A stretch of 64,000 nucleotides of DNA, from NCBI RefSeq assembly GCF_000835495.1, contig NW_015622545.1, forward strand, positions 3,426,777 to 3,490,776. Direction: 5' to 3'. A program made the position numbers and the translations under genes. The notes beneath the pieces are model-generated. The model was not told the origin of the DNA, made no database searches, and saw nothing but the letters and a program-made list of their open reading frames with translations. This DNA is from Cladophialophora immunda. Taxonomy: Eukaryota > Ascomycota > Eurotiomycetes > Chaetothyriales > Herpotrichiellaceae. Shown here in pieces: positions 11,685-23,224 of the stretch; position 1 is the stretch's first letter; each line of letters opens with the position of its first letter.

Positions 11685-12640
11685 ATCTGCCTGAATGAAT
11701 GGTTCTGGTATATTCAAGAAGCGCTAGATCTAAGGTGATCGAGATTTTCTCGTGTTTGGAGTTGATTTCACACAGGAACAAGGCTTTCTCTTTGACAGCC
11801 AGGGTCAAATGAAGTTTCATTTATGTGTTACAAACCATCAGTCATGCGAACGTTTTCTAGGAGCTCCTCTCAACCCAGAATCACCCCGGAGAAACCTCTC
11901 CCCACCCACGAGCAACGCTTCCCGAATAGGAAATATTTTGCATGGTGGAAGTGCTTAAGGCGTGAGGGGATATTCGCCGATCGTCGGGCCCCGAAAAGGT
12001 TTCTTCTGTAGGAATTTCCTTGCCACGAGTCGCTCTGATTAAGGGAAATGGTGTCAATCTCCTCCGAGGTCTACTATCCCTTCTGGTAGAAGATGTAGAC
12101 GCCGGAACACTTGCTTCGACAGCGTCGCATCCTTCAGGAAAATTCCAGTTGCTGTTTGTAGCAGGATTGGTGTCACGAGGATGACATTACCCTTAGACAA
12201 GAGGTATCTCACTGTATTCACGTCAACTCGACATGAGGGTTTACAATCCTCTCGCGAGGAACAAGACATATAAAATATAAACCAGTGCACACATGGTCCC
12301 CTGTTGGAGTAAGGGCGAGAAGCTCATCACAGCCACGACGGGTCCGCACAAAGCAACTACGAGCTCTTACCTTCCGCGTCTCCAACACCATATCGGTTCT
12401 CATATATATCATGACAATGAAGTGTGCTGAACCTTAGTGGCCACTGAGCACGCCTGTCAAAGATATGAATCCTCCTCATCCCATGGCCCTGGCCTATTTC
12501 CCGGCGTCTGGCGGTTGGCATGAGCCGCAATTCCTTGTGGAGTAGTCACGTAACCAAGCCGATGGGAAAGGGGGTGTCCAAGCCGGGCTAAAAGAAGGTC
12601 CAGGATGAGAGATAAGCGTACAGTCAATATCAAGCAAGCA
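11685..12640. other. Intergenic between dioxygenase 1 and the Zn2Cys6 gene
   Basis: Promoter side of dioxygenase 1 (minus) and 3' flank of the Zn2Cys6 gene (minus). No further gene recognised. Confidence 0.5.
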
Positions 12641-15114
12641 TTACTGTTCAGGTTTTGTGTTAGCATGTTGTAGATGAAGCTCATGGCTTGCGCCAACGGG
12701 AGGCATCGGCTCACCTTGCCATTGCCATTCCTTCATGATTTCCAGGAAATGCAAACGACCTCGCACTGTATACTCGGTGTAGCCAGCTCTTGTCACAGGG
12801 TCAATTCCCTTTTTGAATGCCAGGGAATCAGGAAAGTTGGGCGATATCGAACGAAGGCTGAGGCTTGCCTCAGTTCGATTCTTAAGATCTGTCCCGGAGA
12901 TAGGGTTGCCCAAGTCTCCCTGGGATGGGACAGGTTCATTTGAGGAAGAAGAGGCCTGTTGCGTTCCGCCAACACAACGGACACCATGGCGCTCTTCAAA
13001 GTCGTCCCTCCTTCGCCACACTTCTTCTATCAATTTCTGGCATCGTTCAGCGACGACCATGTTGAAGGCTTTTGACATTTGCTTCCACCGTCGACGGATC
13101 CAGTCCCTGTTTTCCTCCTGAATGGCTTCGACCCCCGCCACCATGAGAGGAAAGGCGTGCACAACAGTGGTTGGAGAATCACGAGGAATTGTGGCAAGAT
13201 AGACCAGTGTCTTTTGTGCTAGCTCGAGCTGTGAATGTGCCCAAGGCACCTCGGGGACGGTTTGACGCAGAAGGAGGATTGCTGCCCATCTGTAGGCTTC
13301 GGCCGTTTGGATCATGTCTACAATGCGCGACTTATCCTCTGAAGCTTCGACGTCGATGGGAGGAGTCCAGCGTTCGATTGCCACTTTCAGATCGGTCGCT
13401 CTGGAAATATTGTCCAGCGAATTCAACTTGTCATTGACCCTTCGAGCGCGACCGACAAGATCAGCTAAGCGGCTGAGCAGCGGAAATAATGTACTTGAGC
13501 AACCCAAGAGCGAGTCGACGTTCTCTTCTGGGGGAACCGGGCTTAGCATGCTGCAAGAAGATATCAGCTCCTCATCCACAGAGCCTGTATGTCCAGAACA
13601 ACAAATGCGAGCCATAACATCGATGTATACCCATGTTTGTGCGAGGACGTTCAAGATTTTCGATTTACCAGGACTCAATTGTGAGGTCTGACTTTGAGAG
13701 ACGGCTCGCCGAAGGAGTGCCCGGGCAGCATCGATGTGCTCAATGCCGCCGGAGGATATCTGAGGGTCCCAGGCATGAGCAAAGCCTAGAGCTAGCCTCG
13801 TCGTAATTGCCGTTTCCAGAGGCATATTGTTGTCATCAGTAGAGGCGGCAAGCAGCTGGGTGCTGCACTGAAAATGCCGACAGGCTTGAGAGCGAAAGCG
13901 GGAATCATGTAGGGAAATATGAAAGCTGGCCATTGCCGCGAGTGCATGATAGAGAACAGGGCAGCCATGAGAAAGTGGCCAGATAAGTGTTCGCCACGGA
14001 CTCTTGGATACATCGGTCTGGATCGAGAGGATTCGGCAAGTATGGACGTTGAAGAGGGTCTCGATCGCTTCCGGAGTGTCATCCGGTGTTTCATGTCGCT
14101 GTGGAGAGGCATTCGAGGCCGTCGCACGAAAATTCGGCGCTGAAGGGCGAAGATCGGGAGGATTTCCCTGAGGCTGAGAATCGAAGACTGGGGTACTTTG
14201 CCTGAGCGATTCCGATTCTCTGCCGTTGACATTAACGGCTGATCTGAGTGTTTCATCATGATCATTGCTGCGCTGCTCACCCCTCCCAGAATACTCTGTC
14301 GACGAAGCAGCAAAAGGCAGAAAAAGTGCATCAACTTGATATGTGCCATGTTTACTAGGGGTGGAGGCCTTTGGAGTTTCGGGAAGAAGGAATCCAGCGT
14401 CGATAGATCTCGGCGAGTGACCAAAAGATAGGTTCGCCAGTGCGTCCGCATCGAACTGTGCCTGATTGAAATCATCTAGGATAAGGTCGTCGAATACGTC
14501 GCCAGCAAAGACATCATTGTGGCTTGATGTCCCATCGCCCAACGGTGGTACCCCAATGTGCCCGAAGTCTAAAGACGATGATATGAACGATGAGTCCCAC
14601 GCGAAAGGTTCCGATCCCCGTTGTGACCTGAGATCTTGAAGAATCACTGCTGTGTCCTGAACGCTTACATCCGTATCGACGGCGGTGGCGTCATTGTTAT
14701 CGCTCGAATGCACCGTCTGCGTTCTTTGAGAGGTGTCTTCCGTCTCAGCGTCGGCCGGTTGGTTGCCTCAGCTAGCTCAGTCATCTCCACCGTTGTGTTT
14801 TTTGGTGTCCAACAACATACTCTGTGTTCGTTTGCGCATGAGGTTTGACATCTTCACCGGCCTCCATTTGATACCCTGGTCATATCCGCCGCAGGTGATA
14901 TTATAGTAGCGACATCGGAGACAGCCCGGCTTCGTCTCGTCACATTTTCTCCTCTTGGACTTGCATGTGATACAACCTACGGAGTATGTCAGCAGTCAGT
15001 CAGTCTTTGTGCGGGATTGCAGGCAGATACAGGGAGAGGAAGAGGCGTACCATTGCGACTCTTGGGCTGACCGCGCTTGACTGCTGTCTCCGATCTGACT
15101 GGCCCGTCGCTCAT
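12641..15114 (-). CDS. Zn2Cys6 transcription factor of the catabolic cluster (781 aa)
   Basis: DNA-binding regulator. Exons 15114-15051, 14976-14821 and 14766-12641 (introns 15050-14977 and 14820-14767, GTACGC and GTATGT donors) give 781 residues. Start is ATG 15114 (MSDGPVRSETAVKRG). The zinc cluster begins GCITCKSKRRKCDETKPGC and continues to a sixth Cys in NITCGG: C-x2-C-x6-C-x6-C-x2-C-x6-C. After an acidic, Ser-rich linker (DVFDDLILDDFNQAQFDADA), the part from about residue 300 (ETLFNVHTCRILSIQTD) resembles the fungal-specific TF domain of the PF11951 type. It lies between dioxygenase 1 and the hydratase, so it probably controls the 10.5-25.5 kb block. The third exon start (acceptor CTGAG) is the least certain point. 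Confidence 0.88.
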
Positions 15115-16000
15115 TGCCCAGCGAGAACTGCGGCTGCGACGCTGATGTGCTGAGGGTTTCGACGCAGGCTCGATGCCTGTATTTCATGGGATAATTGAGT
15201 CCTACAGTATTGTTATTGCGAGATGGGAGCTCGATTGAGGAAGGTTGAAGATGTCAGCGATGTTCCGGCCCTGATAAAGATAGCGGGGGGGAAGTCTAGT
15301 GCCTTTACTGGTTGCACAGGCCATTGCTGCCGCCTCCCCCAAGAACCGAACTTGTTACGCAATCTTCCGACAGCCAGCTGACTCCTGCAATTGTCCCAGT
15401 TCGACAACGACCGCAACTTTGGCAATGAAGGTTCGCGAGCTGCACAGCCTTACTACGGAGCCATTTACCTGGGACTACACGAAGAAAATACATGCGCGCA
15501 TTCAGCGAGGGACAACGAGGAAGAGTGGAGGGAATATAGCATTGCCAACTATGCTGACAATCACCGAACCTGATTGAAGGAGCAGCTGATACCAACGCTG
15601 GCATGCAATGCAATAGATTGAATTGAGCACTCGGTCTTCTAAGCATTTGCTTGCAGGAAGCCCCTAAGAGGACGTGATTCTCTGTACTCCGTTCCCAGAG
15701 TTGAAACAGACGCACGGATTTCAAGGTTAGTTACCCATCACTCTTGGAATTGAAATTCTACAACCATTTTGCAGCTTTCGAAGCATAACTATGGTGCGAA
15801 GTCTACGTTCCTATTATCCTGCACTGAGTCGCTGCCCGTCATCAAGACTTGCCCACGGCCTCCGATACACAATAAGGTTGCAAGCTCCCCAGCCCGGAGT
15901 CAATTTCATTCCTCGATCCAAACTTTTATTGACACAAAACTGCACTGCAAGCATCTGTTGCTACGCCTCCGGGGACAGTCTCTGGCCTCTGAGGCTGATA
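15115..16000. other. Intergenic between the Zn2Cys6 gene and the hydratase
   Basis: Promoter of the Zn2Cys6 gene and 3' flank of the hydratase. Open frames in 15300-15800 are short and unlike any known family. Confidence 0.5.
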
Positions 16001-16792
16001 TCAATTGACGTCGAACTCGACGGTGCCGAAGCCGTCAAACGTGCCGGTCCAGTGACCAATTTCGGTCATTGGAATAGCTTCCAGGCAACTTCCGGGAAGG
16101 ATGATCTGTCCGGGAAGGAATTCGATGTCATAGGCTGCAAGTCTATTGATGAGCCAGGCCACGGCGGCGATTGGGTTACCCAGCACGTTCCTTGTATTGC
16201 CCGAGATCACCTCGCGATGGTTGAAATACAATGTACCCCGTGTGTTGGCCAGGTTGAGCTGACTGAGATGGCGAGGATTTCCGCCGAGGATCACCGTGCC
16301 CGTGGAACCGTTGTCGGCCAGGGTATCGGGGAGGTCGATTGCCCAGTCTTTCACCCGGGAATCGATGATCTCGATTGCAGGGACTGCATAATCGATCGCG
16401 CTCATCACGTCCGCGACAGTGGCATTCGGGCCGCGCAACTTGTCCTTCAGGACGAATGCCACCTCCAGCTCGACATATGGCTTGATGTAGTGCTTTAATG
16501 AAAGCGACGTGCCCTCGTAAGCCAACGTGCTGCCGAGCATGAAGCCATAGTCAGGGTGATCGAGGCCGAATGCCGTCTGCATGACCTTCGCAATGTTCCC
16601 GAGCTTGTAGCCTACCAGTCGATCGCCATTCTTGACAGCATGTTCAGCATTAATCTGTGAGATTTGCCAAGCAGCTTCGGCGTCCAACGACGGCCAGGTC
16701 TTGGTGGGCGGATCTATGGGCGTGCTGTTCTTGAGTGCAGTGCGCAGGGCTGCAGCGATGTCGTTGAAGTTGAGTGACCCAGTAGATCCCAT
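16001..16792 (-). CDS. 2-oxo-4-pentenoate / 2-oxohept-3-enedioate hydratase-like (MhpD/HpcG family, 263 aa)
   Basis: Member of the fumarylacetoacetase-fold hydratase/decarboxylase family (MhpD, HpcG/HpaH). These enzymes add water to a 2-oxo-4-enoate to give a 4-hydroxy-2-oxo acid, the aldolase substrate. Intronless; ATG 16792 (MGSTGSLNFNDIAAAL) gives 263 residues, the normal family size. Visible hallmarks are YKLGNIAKVMQ, the metal-binding pair in PYVELEVAFVLKDKL, AIEIIDSRVKDW, the Gly-rich GSTGTVILGGNP, and the C-terminal ILPGSCLEAIPM with GFGTVEFDVN. It is divergent with the aldolase at 17777 (985 bp between), consistent with co-regulation of consecutive steps. A hydratase cannot be separated from a decarboxylase by eye. 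Confidence 0.88.
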   Translation of the reverse strand: MGSTGSLNFNDIAAALRTALKNSTPIDPPTKTWPSLDAEAAWQISQINAEHAVKNGDRLVGYKLGNIAKVMQTAFGLDHPDYGFMLGSTLAYEGTSLSLKHYIKPYVELEVAFVLKDKLRGPNATVADVMSAIDYAVPAIEIIDSRVKDWAIDLPDTLADNGSTGTVILGGNPRHLSQLNLANTRGTLYFNHREVISGNTRNVLGNPIAAVAWLINRLAAYDIEFLPGQIILPGSCLEAIPMTEIGHWTGTFDGFGTVEFDVN

Positions 16793-17776
16793 AATTGCAC
16801 AATGATAGTCGAGTGAATATTTGAATTGTGTTCGACCAAGGCTATGGTGTAGGAAGCAGGGCGTTCTGTGCACTCCGTTCGTGGTGGAAGAATTCAGTGA
16901 TGATATAGTGATATATCGGCGAAGCTTCAGAACAGGACCCGGCAGCTGTCGATTTCCATCTCATCGAAAGACTTTATCCTTTTTCTCACACTCACATGCG
17001 ACCAGGGGACTCATCTACAATCGGCCTACGGTTACAGGCTTGCTATCGTGTTGGTTTATAGCCAGAAAAGGCTAGTCCCTTACTGCTCAATTTATTCCAG
17101 GGATATTAGCAGACGCCCTTTTCCCGAGCACATTGGGATTTGCATAGTTGACTCAGGAAAGAACGAACCTCTGCAGCGTCCAGATCGACCCATGGGACTG
17201 TATGACCCCACAGATTCAATCTATATTTCCCCTGCGTCGATCCACGTGATGAATCAATATGTCCGGTTGGTAAATCTTACCCAATAGGGCATATATGGCT
17301 CAATTTTTCCTATCAATTCTCTTCTTATCAGGGACTTAATGATTTCCAACTTGGTTGTTGTGTAGAGGCGTTCCGTATTTTGTTTCTAAAGGCGCATAAA
17401 AAGTCGGGTTTTACCAAGGACTGACGACTTCGGCAAATGCTGGGAATGGCTCGAAACAGTAATTATTCGCGTAGCCACGCCTTTGCATTCCGATATTCTA
17501 GCGCGTTATGGGAGGCAAGGTGATGGTAACGATTGGATGGCCTTTGATCCTACACACGGCCTTGAGGCTGTGCGACGGTATTTTCGAGTCCTCATTCAAG
17601 TCCTCAAGTAACATATCCAAAACATTGACTGGCAAAAGATCCACGCCTCGCACTCCAGAGTTGGCTCGACTATTTTTCCTCTCGGTTAGATATTTTCAGA
17701 GCTGCACCTTCCTGCCAAATATCGAGTAGTCTCACCTCCATCGAGCTGCATAGCTCTACATTCTGCATACTCAGCA
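16793..17776. promoter_or_regulatory. Shared divergent promoter of hydratase and aldolase
   Basis: About 1 kb with no gene between head-to-head ORFs coding for successive steps. AT-rich stretches lie at 17290-17400. I found no perfect CGG inverted repeat. Confidence 0.5.
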
Positions 17777-18589
17777 ATGCAAGAATCAAACCGCATCCAT
17801 AAAGCCCTCGCGAAAGGTGATCCCAGCTATGGAGTGTGGCAAATGCTCCCTGGGACAAACCTCACTCGGACTATGTGCCGATCAGCAACGAATATCGATT
17901 GGATCCTGGTAGACCAGGAGCACGGCAACATCTCAGATGACTCGATGCACGAAATGGTCGCGGCTGCAGCGGCTTGCGGAGTATCGCCTATCGTTCGTGT
18001 GGTTGAAGGTCAACAATGGATGATCAAGCGCGCTCTGGATGCCGGGGCACACGGCATTCTTGTCCCGGTATTAGAAACGCCTGAAGAAGCTGAAAGAGTC
18101 ATCAACTATTCCAAGTATCCGCCACTGGGAAAGCGAGGGTTTGAGCCGCTCCTTGCGGTGGAAAAGTTCGTCGAACAGCACCCTCACGGACGCGGAGTGA
18201 AACAATTGACTGGCCTCGAGTATTTGGCGCAAGCCAACAGCTCTTTGGTCACGGCCGTGCAAATCGAGACAAAAGCAGCGCTCCAAAATGTCAAGGAGAT
18301 TGCTGCGGTGCCAGGCGTCGACGTCCTTTTCATCGGGCCCTTTGACCTCGGCCTCAATATTGGACATCCAATTCCTGCTTCAGGAGAGATGGATCGCGAG
18401 CTTGTCGATGCAATTGAGTCTATTCATGCGACAGCGCTAGAGGCTGGTAAACTCAGCGGTATCTACTGTGACACCGGTGAGCAAGCTAGAGAGTACGCAG
18501 ACAAAGGGTTCCGCATGATCAGCGTGGTAACAGATATGATCGCTCTCCGCAAGATATTCAAGCAGAATCTGAATTTCCTTCAGGAATAA
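17777..18589 (+). CDS. HpcH/HpaI-family class II aldolase (270 aa)
   Basis: Pyruvate-releasing aldolase of the 2,4-dihydroxyhept-2-ene-1,7-dioate aldolase type: it cleaves a 4-hydroxy-2-oxo acid into pyruvate and an aldehyde with a divalent metal. A single exon from ATG 17777 gives 270 residues, close to bacterial HpcH. Seen: SYGVWQML, the catalytic His in WILVDQEHGN, PIVRV, the mobile-loop region KYPPLGKRGF, metal Glu in AVQIETKAAL, metal Asp in VLFIGPFDLGLN, and GIYCDTGEQA near the end. It follows the hydratase divergently and precedes the convergent permease. If the substrate is a C7 dioate, the aldehyde is succinic semialdehyde, which fits the ALDH at 23974. Confidence 0.9.
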   Translation: MQESNRIHKALAKGDPSYGVWQMLPGTNLTRTMCRSATNIDWILVDQEHGNISDDSMHEMVAAAAACGVSPIVRVVEGQQWMIKRALDAGAHGILVPVLETPEEAERVINYSKYPPLGKRGFEPLLAVEKFVEQHPHGRGVKQLTGLEYLAQANSSLVTAVQIETKAALQNVKEIAAVPGVDVLFIGPFDLGLNIGHPIPASGEMDRELVDAIESIHATALEAGKLSGIYCDTGEQAREYADKGFRMISVVTDMIALRKIFKQNLNFLQE

Positions 18590-18839
18590 TGATGGAAAAA
18601 GGGTCGAACTGCCAGGGGGCTTCTGATCTTTTGTTCCGGACGAATTAGGTTGGCATATCGCGACGACATACTTGTGTCTTCATAGAGTAATGCATGTTTC
18701 ATGTACATGGCAGCTACCCGGGTCATGGTAATTTCTGCATGTCGACTATGGATACCAGATTCAACAACACAAGTGTTCACATCTCCATGGTCCTTCCGCG
18801 GGTCTCTCGAGTGGATATCCATATGAAAGTACAATAGCC

Positions 18840-20636
18840 TCAGACCGTGACATTTGACCTTCCCTTCCGTTGATAAAGTCTCCGTGGGTCGACGAACTGC
18901 AGCATTTCCCTCCAGAAGGTGGTAGGTTGCTCCTCCTCAGCTGCTTCATATGCCGTGATTTCATCAGCGTCCCATTTCAGATCCACCTCCGACGGCCGCA
19001 GCCATCTGGTTTTTCGGTAGAGCTTCCAGAAGATGAAGCAAATCGGGCAGAAGATCAGCATGGTATAGTTCAAGAAAAAGTTGGCGGTTGACCAGGGTGT
19101 GAAACTTGTGTAGCCGAAGCAGAACAGCATCACAACGAACCACACAAACGTGATGTAGCCGCAGTACGGTTGAAGGTGTCCGACATAAGGGAGTTTGTTT
19201 CGGTCAAAGCCTTGTGCCTTGCAGGCTCTGTAGAAGCAGATATAGGTGACCGAGATGATTATGTAGTCAATGAGGATGTTAGCCGTGGTCAGATCAATCA
19301 GCCAGTTCAGAACTTTGTACGAGCCCCCCGAAAGTTGGAGGAGCGAGAGGAATGAGAAAGCTAGCACCACAATGAAGCAGTAAATCGGCACGCCGCTCCT
19401 GGTCGTATAGGTGAGAAATCGGGGCGCTCGGCCGTTGACCGCCAAGCCGTACAGTGCGCGCGTGGAGGCATAGGTGTAGGTGTTGCCGGCGGAGAAGACA
19501 GAGGTGACCATCAGCGCACTACAAAGATCCGGAAGGCCAGTAATGCCCAGATTTTTCATGGCGATTATATAAGGAGATGCGGCCGAAGACGACTTTCCGC
19601 TGTTGATGGCGCTGACGAGTGAAGGATCGTTGTAGGCGATAATTATCCCAACGCACAAGGCCCCTCCGATGAAAAAGATGCCAAAGCGCATGTAGACGGT
19701 TTTGAATGCACTTTTGATATAGATCCGCGGGTGTTTCGCTTCGGCGGATACCATCGAGATATATTCCGGTCCCACGCAGGTGAAAATTGCTGTCCAGAGA
19801 GCTCCTAGAAAGCCTTCGAAACGGCCGAGATCTCCTTTTTCATATAATTGAGCGAATGGTCCGGGGTCGTTCCAGTAGCGAAATCCATAGGCGTCATGTT
19901 TCGGGTTGCCACCAACCATAGTGATAAATGTGAAGAAAAACAGGATGAATATCAAGATAACCTTGCCTCCAGAAAGCCAGAACTCGGCCTCGCCGTAGGT
20001 ACCGACCGCAAACAAGTTAATAATCCTGTATTGGGAAGATGTGTCAGCGAAATTTCCACTAAAGCCATGGGATGAGAAGGGGTGATAGGAACGAAACGCT
20101 TACGCGTAGAGAGCAATGCAAGTAAGGCAGACCGCTACAACAGGGATATCATCCCTCCAGTAGGCCAACAGCAAATTCAGTGCGGATATCTCGAAGGGTA
20201 CAGTCAATGCCATATAGATGAAAAAATTCCAGCCAGCCATGAAGCCCCAAGCATCGTCCACCCATTTTCCAGCTAGCGAGATGAAACCACCGTTGACTGG
20301 CATATAGGTGGTCATCTCGGCAATACAGTTGTTCAGCAGACCGACCATGATACATTCAATACCAAAGGCTAGCAGTAAACTTGCAGGTCCGCCCTTGTAA
20401 AGGGCGCTTCCAATGGCGATAAAAAGGGCGGTGCCGATAGAGCCCCCTATGGCGATAAGCTGGATTTTGCGTGGACCAAGTCTGCGATGTAAGCCCGCAG
20501 AACCCGCGTGGGTGAGGCGAGTTTCACCAGCGTCCGTGGTAATTATGGTCTTGAGGTCTTGGTCTTCAAAGTCTTTCTCATGTTTGTCTTGTGTCAAAAG
20601 AGACATGTCAACCTTGGTTGACGAAGAGGGAGCCAT
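18840..20636 (-). CDS. Amino-acid permease (APC superfamily, 572 aa)
   Basis: Plasma-membrane proton-coupled amino-acid transporter of the fungal AAT family. Exons 20636-20104 and 20025-18840, intron 20103-20026 (GTAAGC...CAG), give 572 residues. Start is ATG 20636 (MAPSSSTKVDMSLL); an in-frame ATG at 20675 is possible. After a 70-residue hydrophilic N terminus comes RRLGPRKIQLIAIGGSIGTA, the family's first-helix signature, then about 12 membrane segments including GFISLAGKWVDDAWGFMAGW, GPEYISMVSAEAKHPR and AGNTYTYASTRALYGLAVNG. The C-terminal tail is short and cytosolic. It is convergent with the aldolase (250 bp). Its presence suggests that the cluster substrate is an amino acid or close analogue. 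Confidence 0.9.
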
Positions 20637-22047
20637 AATGAACTGAATGGCACTGTGGATAGCAGCTGATTGCATCGGGTTGGGGGAAGGCGCTCCTTTC
20701 TGGACGGTATCTGAAAGCAGTCTTCTTATATTCTTCCTGCTCACCGTCGCCCAGCGAAGGGGCAAGCATCAGAAGGTCTGGCTTGGTGTTGTGCGCGACC
20801 TTATCGCAGAATCTCCACATTAATCTGCATACACGAGACCACCATACCTGATGTGGAAATTTCCCAGCAACTTACCTACTAGTAAAATTCCTAATTGGGG
20901 TTCTTTTAGCACCGCCGCGAACTTCCACCAAGCGCGCAGGCCAATAGAGCCTCCATCCTATCGCCTGGAACAGGTTGCAACAATCCCTTTATATTCCCCG
21001 GGGATGAGTGGGGAATATCGCCCACGTTCCATGTCTCATGCCCCAGACCCCTCAAAAGTGGCAGCAAGAAGACCCATCTCGAACGTGAGGTAGCCGGATA
21101 AGGGACGTGCATTGATTCTGGATAGATATGGCATCTCGAGCAAAATTCCGGTGCATGGAGAAATACTATGTATTTCGCTCAAGCATGTACCCGAGTTACT
21201 AGTCACACATCACGACATCTCGAGAAAACTGATTTACTTTGTCATCACATAGAGATATCCATAAGTCTGTCAGAACTACGAATTCTGGGTGCTTCCGTGC
21301 TCCACTTCTATTTCCAGTGTCAGGTATATGGGAACGAAACATGTTGAGTTTCTGACCTCTCCGTTCATCTCTTGCCAAACTGAAATCATCGAGGCTTAGA
21401 AAAAATATTGTATTGTTCTATTGGACAAAAGACATGCTGTTATATCATACAATGTCCCAATGCCTTGAAGCGGAGAAGTGCAGCATGACAACTTATCAAA
21501 ACGTGTGCGAAGCCCAGTATTGGATCGTTACAAAATCATCCAGGGAAGGCCAGGCCAGGCCACAAGCCATCAGTGGGAAAGGTGCGGGATGCGGTAACGA
21601 ACCTCAAAAGACGTTCCACTGGCTTCAAAAAGCAGCCACTCCTTTAACGATGTTCATTCACATTCGACCACCAATTCCTAGTGGCTTTTACCCTGACATG
21701 GGATTATCAAACGTCTCGATGACGATAGTTGCGCCAACCGACAGGGTCACACATGGTGTACCACCCCGCAGAAGGATATTTCCACGTTGAGTCGAAGCAT
21801 TATCTCGCCGGTGTACGCGGCTGTCAAGTCTGATAGGTAACATAGGGGAAAAATTAACCGGAAATATCGTAGCTCACCTGACTGTAGATTCTGAACTGAT
21901 AAGCGGTGAAGCTTCCACTGCTAGTTATCTACTACCGAAGGTCTTCCCCTGAGAAGTGTGCCCTGTGAGAAATTCAAAGGGTCATATTCATTGTTGGAAA
22001 AGAGTTCTCATATCGAACAGTCAAATAATTCTCAAGTCCCAGCAGAA
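20637..22047. other. Divergent intergenic region: permease and dioxygenase 2
   Basis: About 1.4 kb between the permease (minus) and dioxygenase 2 (plus). It holds the 9-bp inverted repeat at 20991-21018. A 125-codon open frame at 21413 has no family resemblance. Confidence 0.5.
20991..21018. promoter_or_regulatory. Inverted repeat, possible operator of the permease
   Basis: Perfect arms ATATTCCCC (20991-20999) and GGGGAATAT (21010-21018) with a 10-base spacer, about 355 bases upstream of the permease ATG. Shape and position suit a dimeric regulator site; no binding protein can be named. Confidence 0.35.
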
Positions 22048-23224
22048 ATGGCAACCGTAGACATCCTGTCTCCCAGCGTCACTTTGAAAACCATTGGACC
22101 TCCACCAGTCGTGGGTCCAACGACGAAAAGGCCGACTCGTCCTACCCAGCAGATCCCGCAATCCGTCATTGTAAACGCCCGCAACATTGTGAGGCAGGAG
22201 TTTGATCCAGCCAGGCATTTGAACTATGTTCCCCCCAAGAAGATCATTAGCATGGCAGACATCGGGCTCGAGGGTGCTGGCATCTCGGATACCGCGGTAT
22301 CGGAACCATTCAGTCTCTTCACCGACGAAGCCATAGCACAAATTAGAGCGGAAATGTTCAGCGAAAAAGTGCTTGAGAAGTGCCAATTTGCCTCGAGCTT
22401 TGCGAGCAACATGATAAGGGGCTATGATGAAAGGCAAGCTCTTTTTTCGTCTCGCGGAGGCCCAGGTATCAGGCTGACCTGGCGCCACAGTCTCGCTCCG
22501 TTCACCTTCAAAGCTTGGTATAGCCCCGAGGTCGCCAAGGCTGTTTCAGAGATCGCCGGGATTGACTTGGTGCCTGTCATGCCTTACGAGATCGGTCACT
22601 GCAATATTTCTGTCAACAACAGAAAGCCAGATCAAGCTGAGCTCGAGCGCATGAGAAACCATCCCGGTGAGAGTATGGAGGCTTTCGCGTGGCACCGTGA
22701 CAGCTATCCCTTTGTCTGTGTGACCATGCTCTCTGACTGCAGTGACATGGTCGGTGGAGAGACTGTATTGCGTACAGGCGACGGCAGAACTATGAAAGTC
22801 CGCGGACCCAGCATGGTGGGTGTATTGAAATCTTGGTGCCGTCCAGCTCTCTACTGACATCCCGGCACAGGGCAGTGCTGTCGTCCTTCAAGGCCGTTAT
22901 ATCGAGCATCAAGCCCTCAAAGCGTTCACCGGCGGCGAGCGCATTTCCATGATCACACCATGGCGACCCAGATCGCCACTGGTGAAGGACGAAATTGTCC
23001 TTACCACCGTCCGTCCCATAAGCTATCAGGATGACCTCTACCCTCAGTTTGCCGAGTACAGACTCCAGACCCTGATCGCACGTCTTGAATGGCAGCTGGC
23101 TCAAATTCGGAGGCACGGTCAGAACGGGCAGAAGTTTGATCTTGAGGGCGTTCGAGAATTCCTGGGTCATCAGGGGGGATACATTAATGATACTTTGGCC
23201 GAGATGTTCAAGTACGAAGACTAA
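22048..23224 (+). CDS. Fe(II)/2-oxoglutarate-dependent dioxygenase, copy 2 (354 aa)
   Basis: Paralog of the 10512-11684 enzyme with the same predicted chemistry. Exons 22048-22433, 22491-22815 and 22871-23224 give 354 residues from ATG 22048 (MATVDILSP). Iron ligands are H-x-D in AFAWHRDSYPFVCV and His in GRYIEHQALKA; the following ISMITPWRPR holds the candidate 2-oxoglutarate Arg. Intron 2 (22816-22870) has a GTGGGT donor. Intron 1 (22434-22490) is placed by matching copy 1. It needs a GC donor (GCAAGC), has branch GCTGACC, and is 57 nt with no in-frame stop. If retained it adds 19 residues between MIRGYDE and LAPFTFKAW. The intact ALDH follows 750 bp downstream on the same strand. Confidence 0.85.

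Noticed and set aside
12720..14475. Long open frames opposite and beside the Zn2Cys6 gene
   Set aside because: They are shadows of the 781-residue protein in other frames.
21413..21790. 125-codon open frame between permease and dioxygenase 2
   Set aside because: No motif, odd composition, lies in a promoter region.
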